A DNA stretch of 51,259 nucleotides, taken from NCBI GenBank assembly GCA_938091145.1, contig CALKMS010000032.1, positions 1-51,259 on the forward strand, given 5' to 3'. Of this stretch, positions 41,787 through 50,347 are shown one piece after another. Below the pieces are notes generated by a model. The model saw nothing but the letters and a program-made list of their open reading frames with translations. It had not been told where the DNA came from and did not search any database. Source of the DNA: an uncultured bacterium (lineage in GTDB: Bacteria; Actinomycetota; Aquicultoria; SKW223; CALKMS01). The number at the start of each line of letters is the position of its first letter. The first letter of the stretch is position 1. The position numbers and the translations under genes were made by a program.

Positions 41787-42139
41787 GGGAAAAACAAAAA
41801 TATTCCTTTTTCGGCGAATTTGAGAGCTTTTATGATGTCTTCAGTAGGTTCAGCCTTTAAAACGCACTCATCAAAGCAAGTTTTAAATTTAGGTGTTAAA
41901 AAAGCTTTTCTGGTGAAACCAGTTAATTGGATGTTTTTAATTTCCTTATCTAGCTCCAAACCACCTTGATTGTCAAGCTGCAAATCGATTACTACAAATT
42001 GAGACGCGCATTTCTCAATGAATTTGAGAGCCATATCAGGCGAAGAAAAACTTCCAATTACTTGATAACCGTTCGATTCGAGAATTTTTTTCACCCCTAT
42101 TTGGGAAACCTCATGGTCATCAACGACTACTACTTTCAT
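41768..42139 (-). pseudogene. Receiver-domain half of a frameshifted NarL-type response regulator
   Basis: The 123 codons encode a full receiver domain: VVVVDDHE (acidic pocket), phosphorylated Asp in FVVIDLQLD (about 52), Thr in AFLTPK and Lys in VLKAEPTEDI. It ends prematurely at a TGA just where a NarL-type regulator would continue into its linker. Shifting back one base within the run read on this strand as TTTTTGTTTTTCCC (41787-41800) restores the usual ending GIFVFPLLEKAMIKVKKEL and joins it to the HTH, giving about 195 residues. It overlaps the kinase gene by 20 bases, consistent with a two-component pair. Confidence 0.75.
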
Positions 42140-43901
42140 TTTTCTTCATTGTCCAGGGAAGTTCAATTTTAATTTCCGTGCCCTGACCTAACCTCGTTTT
42201 TATTTTTAGGTTTGCTTCTATTTCTTGAGCTCTTTCCCTAAGATTTCTTAGCCCTTTAGCTCCACCCTTTCTTTTGGCTTCTCGCAAGCTAAAACCCACT
42301 CCATCATCTTTTATTTTTATCAAAAAATATTTCCTAGCTTTATGGTAGCCCATCGTTATGACAACTTGCTTGGCTTGCGCATGCTTGAAAACGTTGTGGA
42401 GGGACTCTTGAATCATTCGAAATAAATGCTTTTGCACGAAGGGTGAGAGCAAAGGTAGATGACGATCCAAACTTAGCTTAGTTTCAATTCCAGTGTTTTT
42501 TTCAAAATTAGCTGAGTATTTTTTGACTAAATCATAAAAATCTTTTTCCAAGCTTGAACTTTCCCCGTCAAGAACAGCTAACTGTAAAGTCTTCAGGCTT
42601 CTTTCTACAATGTCTTTAGCTAAGTTGACTTTTTTTTCTAAGTTTTTCTTACCGCTTATGTTTAGGGAATCAAGAATGCGGCTTAAGCCGTAAAGCTCTA
42701 GAAGTACTGAGTCATGCAACTCTTTTGCTATTTTGTTTCTTTCTTCAGTGATGATAGTGTTTTTGATTTTTTCACGGGATAGAGCATGGAAAAAGGCTAA
42801 CGAAATTTGCCCAGCAAAGGTTTTTAAAAGTTCTAAATCTTCAAAAGAGAAATTTTTGTTTTCGGTGGCTTCAACTAGCAAAGCTCCCTCTACTTTATTT
42901 TCAACGATTAGAGGGATGAAAACAAAAGTTGAACTGGTTGAGCAACCAATAAGCCTTTGAGCTTCAGTTGCCAGAGGGTGAGAAGAATTAACCACGATCA
43001 ATTCTTTCTTTTTTTGCAAAGCCAAGCCGAGCGCCGATTGATTTCCAATCTCAATCACAGGAATTTCCTCAAATTTTTCTTTAAAACGTTTTGATCGAAA
43101 CCAGCGAGAGATGCTTTCGCTTTCAATTAAACACAAAGCAGCTCTAGGAAATCCAGTGCTTTCCAAGGAATGCAAACAAGTTTTAACCATTTCTTTAATT
43201 TCGGTTTGGATTGAGATGTTTTGGGCTATTTTTTGGATGGTTGAAATCTGAGCTAAGCTTTGCTTTACTTTTTCTAATGCTTTTTTAGCTTTTTTCTCTT
43301 CTAACTTCAGGGCTTCTTGCTGCTGGTCTGAGCGATCAATGACTTTGGAGAGAAAGGTGATTATAAAGATGACAGCAAAAAAATAAAAGTAATGAGCAAT
43401 CAGAATGTCTAACTCTTTTAGCTTTTTAATGACAGCCGGGGTAAAGCCATTTACAACTAGTGTTAGATAATAAAGGATAGACCAGAGTAGAAGCACAAGT
43501 GTAGAAACTTTCCAGGTGGAATAACGAGCGAAAATTATCAACACCGAGATGGTGTAGACAAAGAAAGGGCTTCTCCACCCTCTGCTTAGAGCAAGCAAGA
43601 TGGCGCATAAGAAAAGGTCGAAAAGCCAAAAAAAATAAATCTGGTGAAAATTTTTGGCAAGAGTTTTAAGCTTTAAGACCAGTATGAGATTGTAAGCGAG
43701 AGCGGTGTACCATAACAGGTCAAATAGTGGTATTTCTTCAAAGGGAGAAATATTTGAGTGCATTATTAGGTAAGCCAGAATCAATGCACAGAGGCGAAAG
43801 GCAAGAATTGCTATTAGAGATTTTCGATTAGTTTCCTTAGAATTGGGTTTTAATTGATAAGGATTCTCCTTCTTTTTTAATTTTAATCCAGCCGTCTTCA
43901 T
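42120..43901 (-). CDS. NarL-type (HisKA_3) sensor histidine kinase
   Basis: Membrane sensor kinase of 593 residues. About six hydrophobic helices span residues 28-205, then a coiled coil (about 205-235), a GAF-like domain (about 240-390), the dimerisation domain with the phospho-acceptor His in NKIAKELHDSVLLELYG (about 400), and an HATPase with N box MIQESLHNVFKHA, IKIKDDGVGFSL and GAKGLRNLRERA. This is the DegS/NarX/LiaS class. The signal is unknown. It sits between comEC (65-base overlap) and its cognate response regulator, and is therefore part of the competence operon. Confidence 0.88.
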   Translation of the reverse strand: MKTAGLKLKKKENPYQLKPNSKETNRKSLIAILAFRLCALILAYLIMHSNISPFEEIPLFDLLWYTALAYNLILVLKLKTLAKNFHQIYFFWLFDLFLCAILLALSRGWRSPFFVYTISVLIIFARYSTWKVSTLVLLLWSILYYLTLVVNGFTPAVIKKLKELDILIAHYFYFFAVIFIITFLSKVIDRSDQQQEALKLEEKKAKKALEKVKQSLAQISTIQKIAQNISIQTEIKEMVKTCLHSLESTGFPRAALCLIESESISRWFRSKRFKEKFEEIPVIEIGNQSALGLALQKKKELIVVNSSHPLATEAQRLIGCSTSSTFVFIPLIVENKVEGALLVEATENKNFSFEDLELLKTFAGQISLAFFHALSREKIKNTIITEERNKIAKELHDSVLLELYGLSRILDSLNISGKKNLEKKVNLAKDIVERSLKTLQLAVLDGESSSLEKDFYDLVKKYSANFEKNTGIETKLSLDRHLPLLSPFVQKHLFRMIQESLHNVFKHAQAKQVVITMGYHKARKYFLIKIKDDGVGFSLREAKRKGGAKGLRNLRERAQEIEANLKIKTRLGQGTEIKIELPWTMKKNESSSR

Positions 43902-45990
43902 CGGTCCGATAAATAATTGTATTTTCTTTTTTTAACAGAGAAATGACTTTCAGTTTAGGATGGCCATATTGGTTGTTTTTTCCTGCGCTAATTATACCAA
44001 TTTTTGGTTTTATTCTATTTAAAAATTCAGGTCGGAGAAAACCTCCGTGATGGGGGAGTTTTAAAACAGTTGCGGGTTTGATTTTATTTGCGAGCCAACG
44101 TTGACTTTTATTTTCGGCATCACCTGGGAACAAGAAAGAAAATTTTCCGGCATGGACAATCGCTGTTAGAGGAGATTCGTTAAGGTTGCCTTCAAGATAA
44201 AATGGTATGAGTTCAATAGTTCCTTTAGTAAGCTTGAAGGTGGCGGCACGTTTTTGAAAATAAATTTTTACTTTCGCTTGTCGATATTTCGAAATCAGTT
44301 TTTGAAACTCTTTTGACTTTGGGTAGTATTGGGAATAAAGGCTCCAGGTTTTAAACTTGACAGGTAAATCGTAAAGACCACCAATATGATCGCGATGAGG
44401 GTGAGAAAGAACAACGGCGTCAATTTTTTGAATCCCCATTGAGTTCAAATTTTTGGAAAGCAAGAAACATGAAGCTCCGCCGTCAATCAAGATGTTTTGT
44501 CCCTTGGGAAGCTGGATAAGACAAGCATCACCTTGACCAACATTTAAAAAAGTAAAAGTTGGAGGCCGAAAATAAGTACCTAGCGAGTGATACCAGAGAG
44601 CAAAAGAAAAAAAGAGAAGGTAGCATCTCAAAAAGTTAAAAAGATTAATTTTTGGTTTTTGTTTTAAAAGAATTTTGAAGGCTGGTATTAAAAAGAGGGG
44701 GGAAAAGGTTAATGCAGCTAAAGTAGAATTTGATAGAGGAAAAAAAGAAAGAATTTTTACAATCCAAATTATTGCTCTTGTGATTAAAAAAATCAAAGGC
44801 ATTAGCAGTAAAGCGATAGGTTTAAAAAAAAGACTTATAAAGAGAGCGAGAAAGGATATGAAGGTGTTCAAAGTGAAGAGAGGGATGATTAAAAGGTTTG
44901 ATAGAAAAGAGACCGAAGGAAAACTGCCAAAAGCATAGAGTACCAGTGGAAGGGTTCCCAGTTGAGCAGAAAGAGTAATGTTGATAAGGCTTTTTAAACT
45001 TTCGGGATAAATGCAAATAAACTCTTCAAGCATTGGCTTAAAAAATCCAATGCCCGCGACAGCCAAAACCGAAAGCTGAAAACTCAAGTTATAGAGCAAA
45101 AAAGGATTAAAAAGAAGCATTATAAAGCAAGCAAGCGAAAGGTTGTTAATTATTTGGTGGTTCCGGCCAATTTCTAAAGTAAGAAAACTTATGAGAATCA
45201 TTAATGAGGCTCTGGTAACCGAGGGGGTTAGGTCAGCCAAGGCGGCGTAGATGAAGAGAAGAGAAAAACTGAGAAGATAGCGGGGTAAACGAGGAAAGAA
45301 AGAAAAAATTGACAAGAAAAGGAAAAATAGGAATCCGACATGGAGGCCAGAGATTGCTAGCAAATGGGCAGCCCCAGTTTTTTGAAAGAGTCCGTATAAT
45401 TCAGGCTCAAGCTCCATTCGACCAAAGAGAGAAGAAGTTACTAAATTTGCTTCTTTAGGTGGTAAATTTTCTTTGAAAAAAAGATAAGAACGATCTTTGA
45501 TTTTTGTCAAAAGCTTTTGATACCAGGATTTAGGCTTTTTGATGATTAGCGGGCAAAGAATAGAAAAGCTTTGGTTGGCGTTTTTTATTAATTTACCCTT
45601 TAACCTTATTTTTTCCCCATAACGAAGCGATGAAGCATAAGATTGACTTAAGTAGATTTTTCCTTCTGCTTGGTAAACACAGTTTTTATAAATAATATTT
45701 TTCACCTGAATAAAATAGCTTTGGTTATTTTTTTCAATTTCGCCTTCGGTTTCAACTGTTTTGTCTTTAAATTTTTCCAACGAATGACAAACCGAAACCC
45801 TTATCCAGCCTAGAATTAGAAAAACAAAGATAGCAAAGAAAATTGGTAGCGATTTTGATTTGGTTAAAAAGGAGAAGATTAAAGGGATAAAAAATAGGGC
45901 GACAATAAAACTGCTTTGGTTGCGGGTTTTTAATAGTATGCCAAGTGAGAAACTTAGAGTAAACCAGAAAAATGGGGTAAAGCGGTTCAT
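43837..45990 (-). CDS. comEC: DNA internalisation channel ComEC/Rec2
   Basis: Carries single-stranded DNA across the membrane in natural transformation. The 717 residues comprise an N-terminal signal/membrane segment, an OB-like soluble region (about 60-150), the competence membrane domain (about 190-480: AISGLHVGFLF and SVTRASLMI), and a C-terminal metallo-beta-lactamase domain with VGQGDACLIQLPKG, LIDGG, and the metal motif SHPHRDHIGG, plus LKLPHHGG. All three ComEC domains are present, so the gene looks functional. The ATG overlaps the comEA stop. Confidence 0.93.
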   Translation of the reverse strand: MNRFTPFFWFTLSFSLGILLKTRNQSSFIVALFFIPLIFSFLTKSKSLPIFFAIFVFLILGWIRVSVCHSLEKFKDKTVETEGEIEKNNQSYFIQVKNIIYKNCVYQAEGKIYLSQSYASSLRYGEKIRLKGKLIKNANQSFSILCPLIIKKPKSWYQKLLTKIKDRSYLFFKENLPPKEANLVTSSLFGRMELEPELYGLFQKTGAAHLLAISGLHVGFLFFLFLSIFSFFPRLPRYLLSFSLLFIYAALADLTPSVTRASLMILISFLTLEIGRNHQIINNLSLACFIMLLFNPFLLYNLSFQLSVLAVAGIGFFKPMLEEFICIYPESLKSLINITLSAQLGTLPLVLYAFGSFPSVSFLSNLLIIPLFTLNTFISFLALFISLFFKPIALLLMPLIFLITRAIIWIVKILSFFPLSNSTLAALTFSPLFLIPAFKILLKQKPKINLFNFLRCYLLFFSFALWYHSLGTYFRPPTFTFLNVGQGDACLIQLPKGQNILIDGGASCFLLSKNLNSMGIQKIDAVVLSHPHRDHIGGLYDLPVKFKTWSLYSQYYPKSKEFQKLISKYRQAKVKIYFQKRAATFKLTKGTIELIPFYLEGNLNESPLTAIVHAGKFSFLFPGDAENKSQRWLANKIKPATVLKLPHHGGFLRPEFLNRIKPKIGIISAGKNNQYGHPKLKVISLLKKENTIIYRTDEDGWIKIKKEGESLSIKTQF

Positions 45991-46625
45991 TCTACAGTGA
46001 CTAAGTCTTTTATTTGAGAGAATTTTTTCTTTCCAATCCCTTCGATCTCTTTTAACTCTTCTATTTTTTGGAAGCCTTCGTTTTTTTCTCGATATTCGAT
46101 AATTCTTTGAGCCAGAGTTTCTCCAAGACCCGGTAGAGACTCCAGTTCTTCTAGGCTGGCAGTGTTTAAATTTATCAGTTTGTTTTTATCAGCATTGGTT
46201 GAAGAAAGATTTAAACTGGATTCTTTTCCAGGGATGATGATTTTTTCGCCGTCACGGAGTTTGCGAGCTAGATTAATTGCATCAAGATTAGCCCCTTTTT
46301 TTGTTCCCCCAGCTGCTTTTACGGCATCAATTACTCTTTTGCCAGTCGGGAAGTAATAAACTCCTGGTTTTTTCACTTCACCGCCAATATGGACGGCAAT
46401 TTTGGCTTCTGTGGCAAACTCTTTGCTAAAATTTAGCTTTCTTTCGCTCTTTTCAATTAACTTGAGTGGTTTTGGCAGGGATAGATAGTAGTAAAAGCTA
46501 ACTCCACCGAGAAATAAAAGCAAGAGAATTGCTAGACCGATTTGTTGTTTGAAAGTAAGAACCAAGCCGTTTTCTTCACAAAACTTATCCCATCTCTCTC
46601 TTAAGAAATCAAACCACGCTCTCAA
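45987..46625 (-). CDS. comEA: DNA-binding competence protein ComEA
   Basis: Membrane-anchored double-stranded DNA receptor for transformation. The 212 residues have a membrane helix at about 26-48, a SLBB domain (about 72-130: VHIGGEVKKPGVYYFPTG), and a C-terminal helix-hairpin-helix domain (about 148-212: LINLNTASLEELESLPGLG and IEELKEIEGIGKKKFSQIK). The TTG start is preceded by GGAGGGG. It is the first gene of the minus-strand com operon. Confidence 0.93.
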   Translation of the reverse strand: MRAWFDFLRERWDKFCEENGLVLTFKQQIGLAILLLLFLGGVSFYYYLSLPKPLKLIEKSERKLNFSKEFATEAKIAVHIGGEVKKPGVYYFPTGKRVIDAVKAAGGTKKGANLDAINLARKLRDGEKIIIPGKESSLNLSSTNADKNKLINLNTASLEELESLPGLGETLAQRIIEYREKNEGFQKIEELKEIEGIGKKKFSQIKDLVTVE

Positions 46626-46767
46626 GGCACCCCTCCAAACGATTAAAAGTTACCGTATTATCATTTTTAAATCAACCCCAATTTTAGAAGCGAAATCAGC
46701 ATCTGATATATTGGGGCCTTTTATCGGGTTTTAGAGTGATTGTAACGGATTGAAAAGCATCGATGTG

Positions 46768-46796
46768 TTGAATTGGTTGCTCTTCTATCCTATAAT
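46768..46796 (+). promoter_or_regulatory. Promoter of tRNA-Pro
   Basis: TTGAAT (46768-46773), a 17-base spacer, and a perfect TATAAT (46791-46796). The tRNA starts 21 bases further on. Confidence 0.65.
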
Positions 46797-46817
46797 CAAG
46801 CTGAAGTTTCATAAAGT

Positions 46818-46894
46818 CGGGGCGTGGCGCAGGTGGCTAGCGCACCAGCATGGGGGGCTGGAGGTCGCCCGTTCAAATCGGGTCGCCCCGACCA
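46818..46894 (+). tRNA. tRNA-Pro (anticodon GGG)
   Basis: Complete cloverleaf: acceptor stem CGGGGCG (46818-46824) with CGCCCCG (46884-46890), D-stem GCGC/GCGC, anticodon stem CCAGC (46845-46849)/GCTGG (46857-46861) with loop ATGGGGG and anticodon GGG (46852-46854), five-base variable loop, T-stem GCCCG/CGGGT with loop TTCAAAT, discriminator A and an encoded CCA. It should read CCC and CCU codons. Confidence 0.95.
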
Positions 46895-46902
46895 TTTCAG
46901 AT

Positions 46903-46931
46903 TGAAACATTGGTCTCTTTCATAATTTAAT
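46903..46931 (+). promoter_or_regulatory. Possible promoter of the tRNA-derived element
   Basis: TTGAAA (46903-46908), a 17-base spacer, then TTTAAT (46926-46931), each 5 of 6 matches. The predicted start near 46938 falls at the base of the left hairpin arm. Confidence 0.35.
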
Positions 46932-46934
46932 TGT

Positions 46935-47013
46935 GTATGGCAAAAGTGGCTAGCGCACCAGCATGGGGGGCTGGAGGTCGCCCGTTTTTGCCATACTTTA
47001 ACGGGTAGGCAAA
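46935..47013 (+). pseudogene. Partial tRNA-Pro copy embedded in an inverted-repeat hairpin
   Basis: A 41-base segment (46946-46986) is identical to the inside of the tRNA-Pro gene (46833-46873), covering the 3' half of the D-arm, the whole anticodon arm, the variable loop and the 5' half of the T-stem. Both acceptor arms are gone. Instead the copy is flanked by perfect 11-base arms GTATGGCAAAA (46935-46945) and TTTTGCCATAC (46986-46996). The T-stem can still form with CGGGT at 47002-47006 across a 17-base loop, and TTTGCC (46987-46992) can alternatively pair with GGCAAA (47008-47013). It could be a degenerate tRNA, a remnant of recombination, or a small structured RNA. It cannot be a normal tRNA. 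Confidence 0.7.
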
Positions 47014-47205
47014 TCAATTTTTCGACTAGTGATTAAAGGTTTATTTTGGTTTTATTAGAGAGCCTTTTAGAGTTTTTCTAGCTTTGTTGTGTTTTTGGGC
47101 AAAGATAAAAAATTTTTAAGCTTTGGAGTTTTAAGTTTTTGAGAACCATTTTTTAAAGAGGTGACTGAAATACTTTACTCTAAGGAGTTACGAAAAGATT
47201 TTTAC

Positions 47206-47234
47206 TTACCTGAGAAAGCTTTTTAGGGTAAAAT
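47206..47234 (+). promoter_or_regulatory. Leaderless-type promoter of the phosphatidyltransferase gene
   Basis: TTACCT (47206-47211, weak), a 17-base spacer, TAAAAT (47229-47234), then 6 bases to the ATG at 47241. No Shine-Dalgarno is present in between. Confidence 0.4.
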
Positions 47235-47240
47235 AATTGC

Positions 47241-47825
47241 ATGTCATCATTTGGAAAGCAAAACGAAAAAATTTTTAATTTACCTAATTTGTTGACTTTA
47301 ATTAGGCTAATTATGATCCCTGCTTTTCTTTATTTTTTCTTTCATTGGCCGGTTTTCCCTGTCTGGGCTCTACTTTTATTTGCGTTTTTAACTGATTTTC
47401 TTGATGGCCAGTTAGCTCGAAGATTGGATGAGGTAACCCGTTTTGGAGTTGTTTTTGATCCACTGGTTGACCGCCTTTTTATTTTTTCAGTATTGGTCGC
47501 ATATTATATTCGAGGTTATCTTTCCTTGCTTTTTGTTCTCCCAGTTTTGGCTCGTGATTTCTTAGTCGTGGTTGGTTATCTTTTTTTGAAACTCCGAAAA
47601 GTCTCGTTAGGTGTTTCGCTTTTTGGCAAAATTGCTACTTTTTTGATTTTTAGCAGCTTAGTGATGGTGGTTTTACCTGAAATGGAAAGTTGGGGTCTAT
47701 CTATTTATGTTATAGGCGCTTTAGTTTATTTGTACTCGGCTTTTGATTATTTTCTGATTGCTCGGCATGTCTTAAAAAAAGAAATCTCATCTAAATCTAG
47801 AGCCACCAATTTTCTTGGCGCTTAG
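47241..47825 (+). CDS. pgsA: CDP-alcohol phosphatidyltransferase (PgsA-like)
   Basis: Membrane enzyme that transfers a phosphatidyl group from CDP-diacylglycerol to an alcohol. The 194 residues have several membrane helices and the invariant catalytic motif with Asp52, Asp55, Asp73 and Asp77 (DFLDGQLARRLDEVTRFG then FDPLVDR). PNLLTLIRLIMIPAFLYFF at the N-terminus matches glycerophosphate (PgsA) and inositol-phosphate transferases; the acceptor alcohol is not certain. The start codon coincides with the predicted transcription start. Confidence 0.87.
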   Translation: MSSFGKQNEKIFNLPNLLTLIRLIMIPAFLYFFFHWPVFPVWALLLFAFLTDFLDGQLARRLDEVTRFGVVFDPLVDRLFIFSVLVAYYIRGYLSLLFVLPVLARDFLVVVGYLFLKLRKVSLGVSLFGKIATFLIFSSLVMVVLPEMESWGLSIYVIGALVYLYSAFDYFLIARHVLKKEISSKSRATNFLGA

Positions 47826-47836
47826 GAGGTAAAGAA

Positions 47837-50347
47837 ATGGCTGTAAAAGCGGTAGTGATGGCTGGAGGCGAGGGGACAAGACTCAGGCCTTTAACCAGTA
47901 ACTTGCCAAAACCAATGATTAATGTGGCGAATCGTCCAGTAATGGAATACATTTTGCTTTTACTGAAAAGGCACGGTATTAAAGAGGTGGTGGTGACTCT
48001 TCACTTTTTGCCTCAGCTAATTCGTCACTATTTTTCTTCTGGCAAAGATTTTGGAATGGCTATTAAATATGTGACTGAAGAAGAGCCATTGGGAACGGCT
48101 GGCGGGGTTAAAAATGCCGAAAGATATCTTAATGACACTTTTATCGTTATCAGTGGCGATGCCTTAACTGATTTTGATTTGACTCGACTTATTGAGTTTC
48201 ATAAGAAAAAAGGAGCCTTGGTAACGATTGCTTTAAAAGAGGTTGAAAATCCGCTGGAGTATGGGATTGTGATAACTGCTGAAGACGGTAGGATAGAGAA
48301 GTTTTTGGAGAAGCCGGGATGGAGCGAAGTTTTTAGCAATACTGTCAACACCGGAATATATGTAATAGAGCCGGAAGTGCTCAACTATATTCCTTCTGGT
48401 AGGCCTTTCGATTTTAGCAAGGATCTGTTTCCGATGCTTTTAGCGGAAAAGAAATCCATTTACGGATATGTGGCCAAAGGTTATTGGTGCGACATTGGCG
48501 ATCTAGAACAGTATCGAAAAGCAAACTTTGACCTTTTACTGGGCAAGTTAAAGTTTGAGCCTGCCGGGATTAAAATGGCTAATCATGTTTGGGTAGGTGA
48601 AGGTGTCTCAATCGACCCTAAAGCCAAAATTGATGGACCTTCTTTAATTGGTCCCCATGTAAAGATTGAGAAGGGAGTTAGTATTGGTGAGCTTTCGATC
48701 ATTGGGCATAATGCTGTTTTAAAGGAGGGAGCACATATCCACCGAGCAATTGTGTCTGATAACGTTTTTGTTGGTGCCAATGCTGTTTTGCATAATTGTA
48801 TTGTTGGTCGGAATAGCGAGATAAGAAAGGGTGCTCGGATTGAAGAAAGGGCAGTTATTGGTGATGAATGTATTGTGGGAGCTGATACATTTATCGGCCA
48901 TGATGTTAAAATATATCCATTTAAGACGGTCGAGGCTGGGGCAATTGTGAATCGAAGCATTGTTTGGGAGACTCGAGGGGTAAGAAATCTTTTTGGACCA
49001 AAAGGAGCGGAAGGATTGATAAATGTCGATATAACTCCTGATTTTGCTCTTCGCTTAGCAATGGCTTATGGTTCTCTTTTACCGGTTGGTTCGACAGTGG
49101 TTTGCGGGCGTGATGCTAGCTGGGCTGCTCGGATGATAAATCGGGCTATAATTGCTGGTTTAACAGGAGTGGGAATTAACGTTAAGGATTTGAGGGTTTG
49201 TTCGGCTCCGGTTGCCAGATTTGCAGTTGTGAACTCTGCTAGCCAGGGTGGAATCCATGTTAGAGTTTCTCCTTTCGATAACCAATCCCTTCAAATCCAG
49301 TTTTTTAATGAAAAAGGGATTGATATTGAGGAGGATTTCCAGCGGAAAATTGAGAGATATTTTTTCCGAGAAGATTTTCGCCGCGCGTTCTACAGCGAAA
49401 TTGGAAAAATTGAGTACCAAGCTCGAATGATGGAGTATTATACTTCCGCTCTTTGTAAGACTTTTTCCCTCTGTGAGACCAAAAGACTGTCTAAGAAAAT
49501 AGTTGTTGATCATTCTTTTGGCACTTCTGCTTTGATTTTTCCCTTTATTCTGGGGAAAATAGGGTGTGATGCTATTTCATTAAACGCTTATACCGATGAA
49601 AGTCGAACTACTCTTTCTTTTGATGAGTTCGAAAAAGCGCTGAATCACTTGTCAGAAATTGTTAAGGTTTTTCAGGCTGACTTTGGGGTTTTAATTGATA
49701 GTGCTGGAGAAAAAATATATCTTGTTGATAACGAGGGTAATCGTGTAAACCCCGATGTTTTGCTTTTGCTTTTTGTTAAGTTTGTTTCTTCTCTGGAAAA
49801 AAGAAAAGGGAAAATTGTTTTGCCGGTCAGTGTTTCTTACCTAGCTGAAGAGATTGCAGCCGCTTATGGTCGGAAGGTTTTGAGAGTTAAAATGAGCCCT
49901 GCTGAGTGGATGAGAGCGGCCACTCGTCCGGATGTTGTTTTTGCCGGTGCTCAAGGCGGAGGTTTTATTTTTCCCCGATTTATTCCCGCCTACGATGGCG
50001 TGATGTCTACCTTAAAACTACTGGAATATCTTTCCCATTTTGAAGCACCACTCTCGGGAATCATCGGGCAAATACCTCAACCATCTCTTGTTCAAAAGGT
50101 TGTTTACTGCTCGTGGGAGAAAAAAGGCGAAGTGATTCGGGTTTTAGTGGAGAAATATAGAGGCGCAGAGAAAGACCTTTTGGATGGGGTGAAAATTTAT
50201 CACGGGAGCAAGAAAAAGTGGACATTGGTGCTTCCTGATCCGATCGATCCCGTTTTGAGAATTTACACTGAGGGCGAAGATAATCGCGAAGCCCTCGCTC
50301 TGGCTGAAGACATGATTGGAGAGGTGAAGGAGATTATTGAAGAGTAA
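47837..50347 (+). CDS. Mannose-1-phosphate guanylyltransferase-like protein fused to a degenerate phosphomannomutase domain
   Basis: The 836-residue protein probably makes an NDP-sugar (GDP-mannose or similar). The nucleotidyltransferase domain (about 1-235) has MAGGEGTRLRPLTSNLPKPM, the metal region SGDALTDFD and VNTGIYV. A left-handed beta-helix of hexapeptide repeats follows (about 250-370). The C-terminal part (about 385-836) has the phosphohexomutase fold but lacks catalytic residues: the phosphoserine loop, TASHNP in active enzymes, reads RVSPFD (about 476-481), and the metal loop, normally DGDxDR, reads IDSAGEKI (about 620-627). This domain is probably regulatory or structural. The ATG follows TTAGGAGG. 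An intact mutase is encoded 1 base downstream. Family members with this layout occur in Actinobacteria and cyanobacteria. Confidence 0.88.
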   Translation: MAVKAVVMAGGEGTRLRPLTSNLPKPMINVANRPVMEYILLLLKRHGIKEVVVTLHFLPQLIRHYFSSGKDFGMAIKYVTEEEPLGTAGGVKNAERYLNDTFIVISGDALTDFDLTRLIEFHKKKGALVTIALKEVENPLEYGIVITAEDGRIEKFLEKPGWSEVFSNTVNTGIYVIEPEVLNYIPSGRPFDFSKDLFPMLLAEKKSIYGYVAKGYWCDIGDLEQYRKANFDLLLGKLKFEPAGIKMANHVWVGEGVSIDPKAKIDGPSLIGPHVKIEKGVSIGELSIIGHNAVLKEGAHIHRAIVSDNVFVGANAVLHNCIVGRNSEIRKGARIEERAVIGDECIVGADTFIGHDVKIYPFKTVEAGAIVNRSIVWETRGVRNLFGPKGAEGLINVDITPDFALRLAMAYGSLLPVGSTVVCGRDASWAARMINRAIIAGLTGVGINVKDLRVCSAPVARFAVVNSASQGGIHVRVSPFDNQSLQIQFFNEKGIDIEEDFQRKIERYFFREDFRRAFYSEIGKIEYQARMMEYYTSALCKTFSLCETKRLSKKIVVDHSFGTSALIFPFILGKIGCDAISLNAYTDESRTTLSFDEFEKALNHLSEIVKVFQADFGVLIDSAGEKIYLVDNEGNRVNPDVLLLLFVKFVSSLEKRKGKIVLPVSVSYLAEEIAAAYGRKVLRVKMSPAEWMRAATRPDVVFAGAQGGGFIFPRFIPAYDGVMSTLKLLEYLSHFEAPLSGIIGQIPQPSLVQKVVYCSWEKKGEVIRVLVEKYRGAEKDLLDGVKIYHGSKKKWTLVLPDPIDPVLRIYTEGEDNREALALAEDMIGEVKEIIEE

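Larger units (their letters stand above)
46895..47240. other. Gene-free stretch between tRNA-Pro and the phosphatidyltransferase gene
   Basis: No protein-coding gene is evident. The left third holds the tRNA-derived element at 46935-47013 and its possible promoter. The rest (47014-47200) is A/T-rich with nothing recognisable. The promoter of the following gene lies at the right end. Confidence 0.6.

Noticed and set aside
46935..47013. Second functional tRNA-Pro
   Set aside because: Both acceptor arms and the normal T-loop are missing, so it cannot be charged as a normal tRNA.
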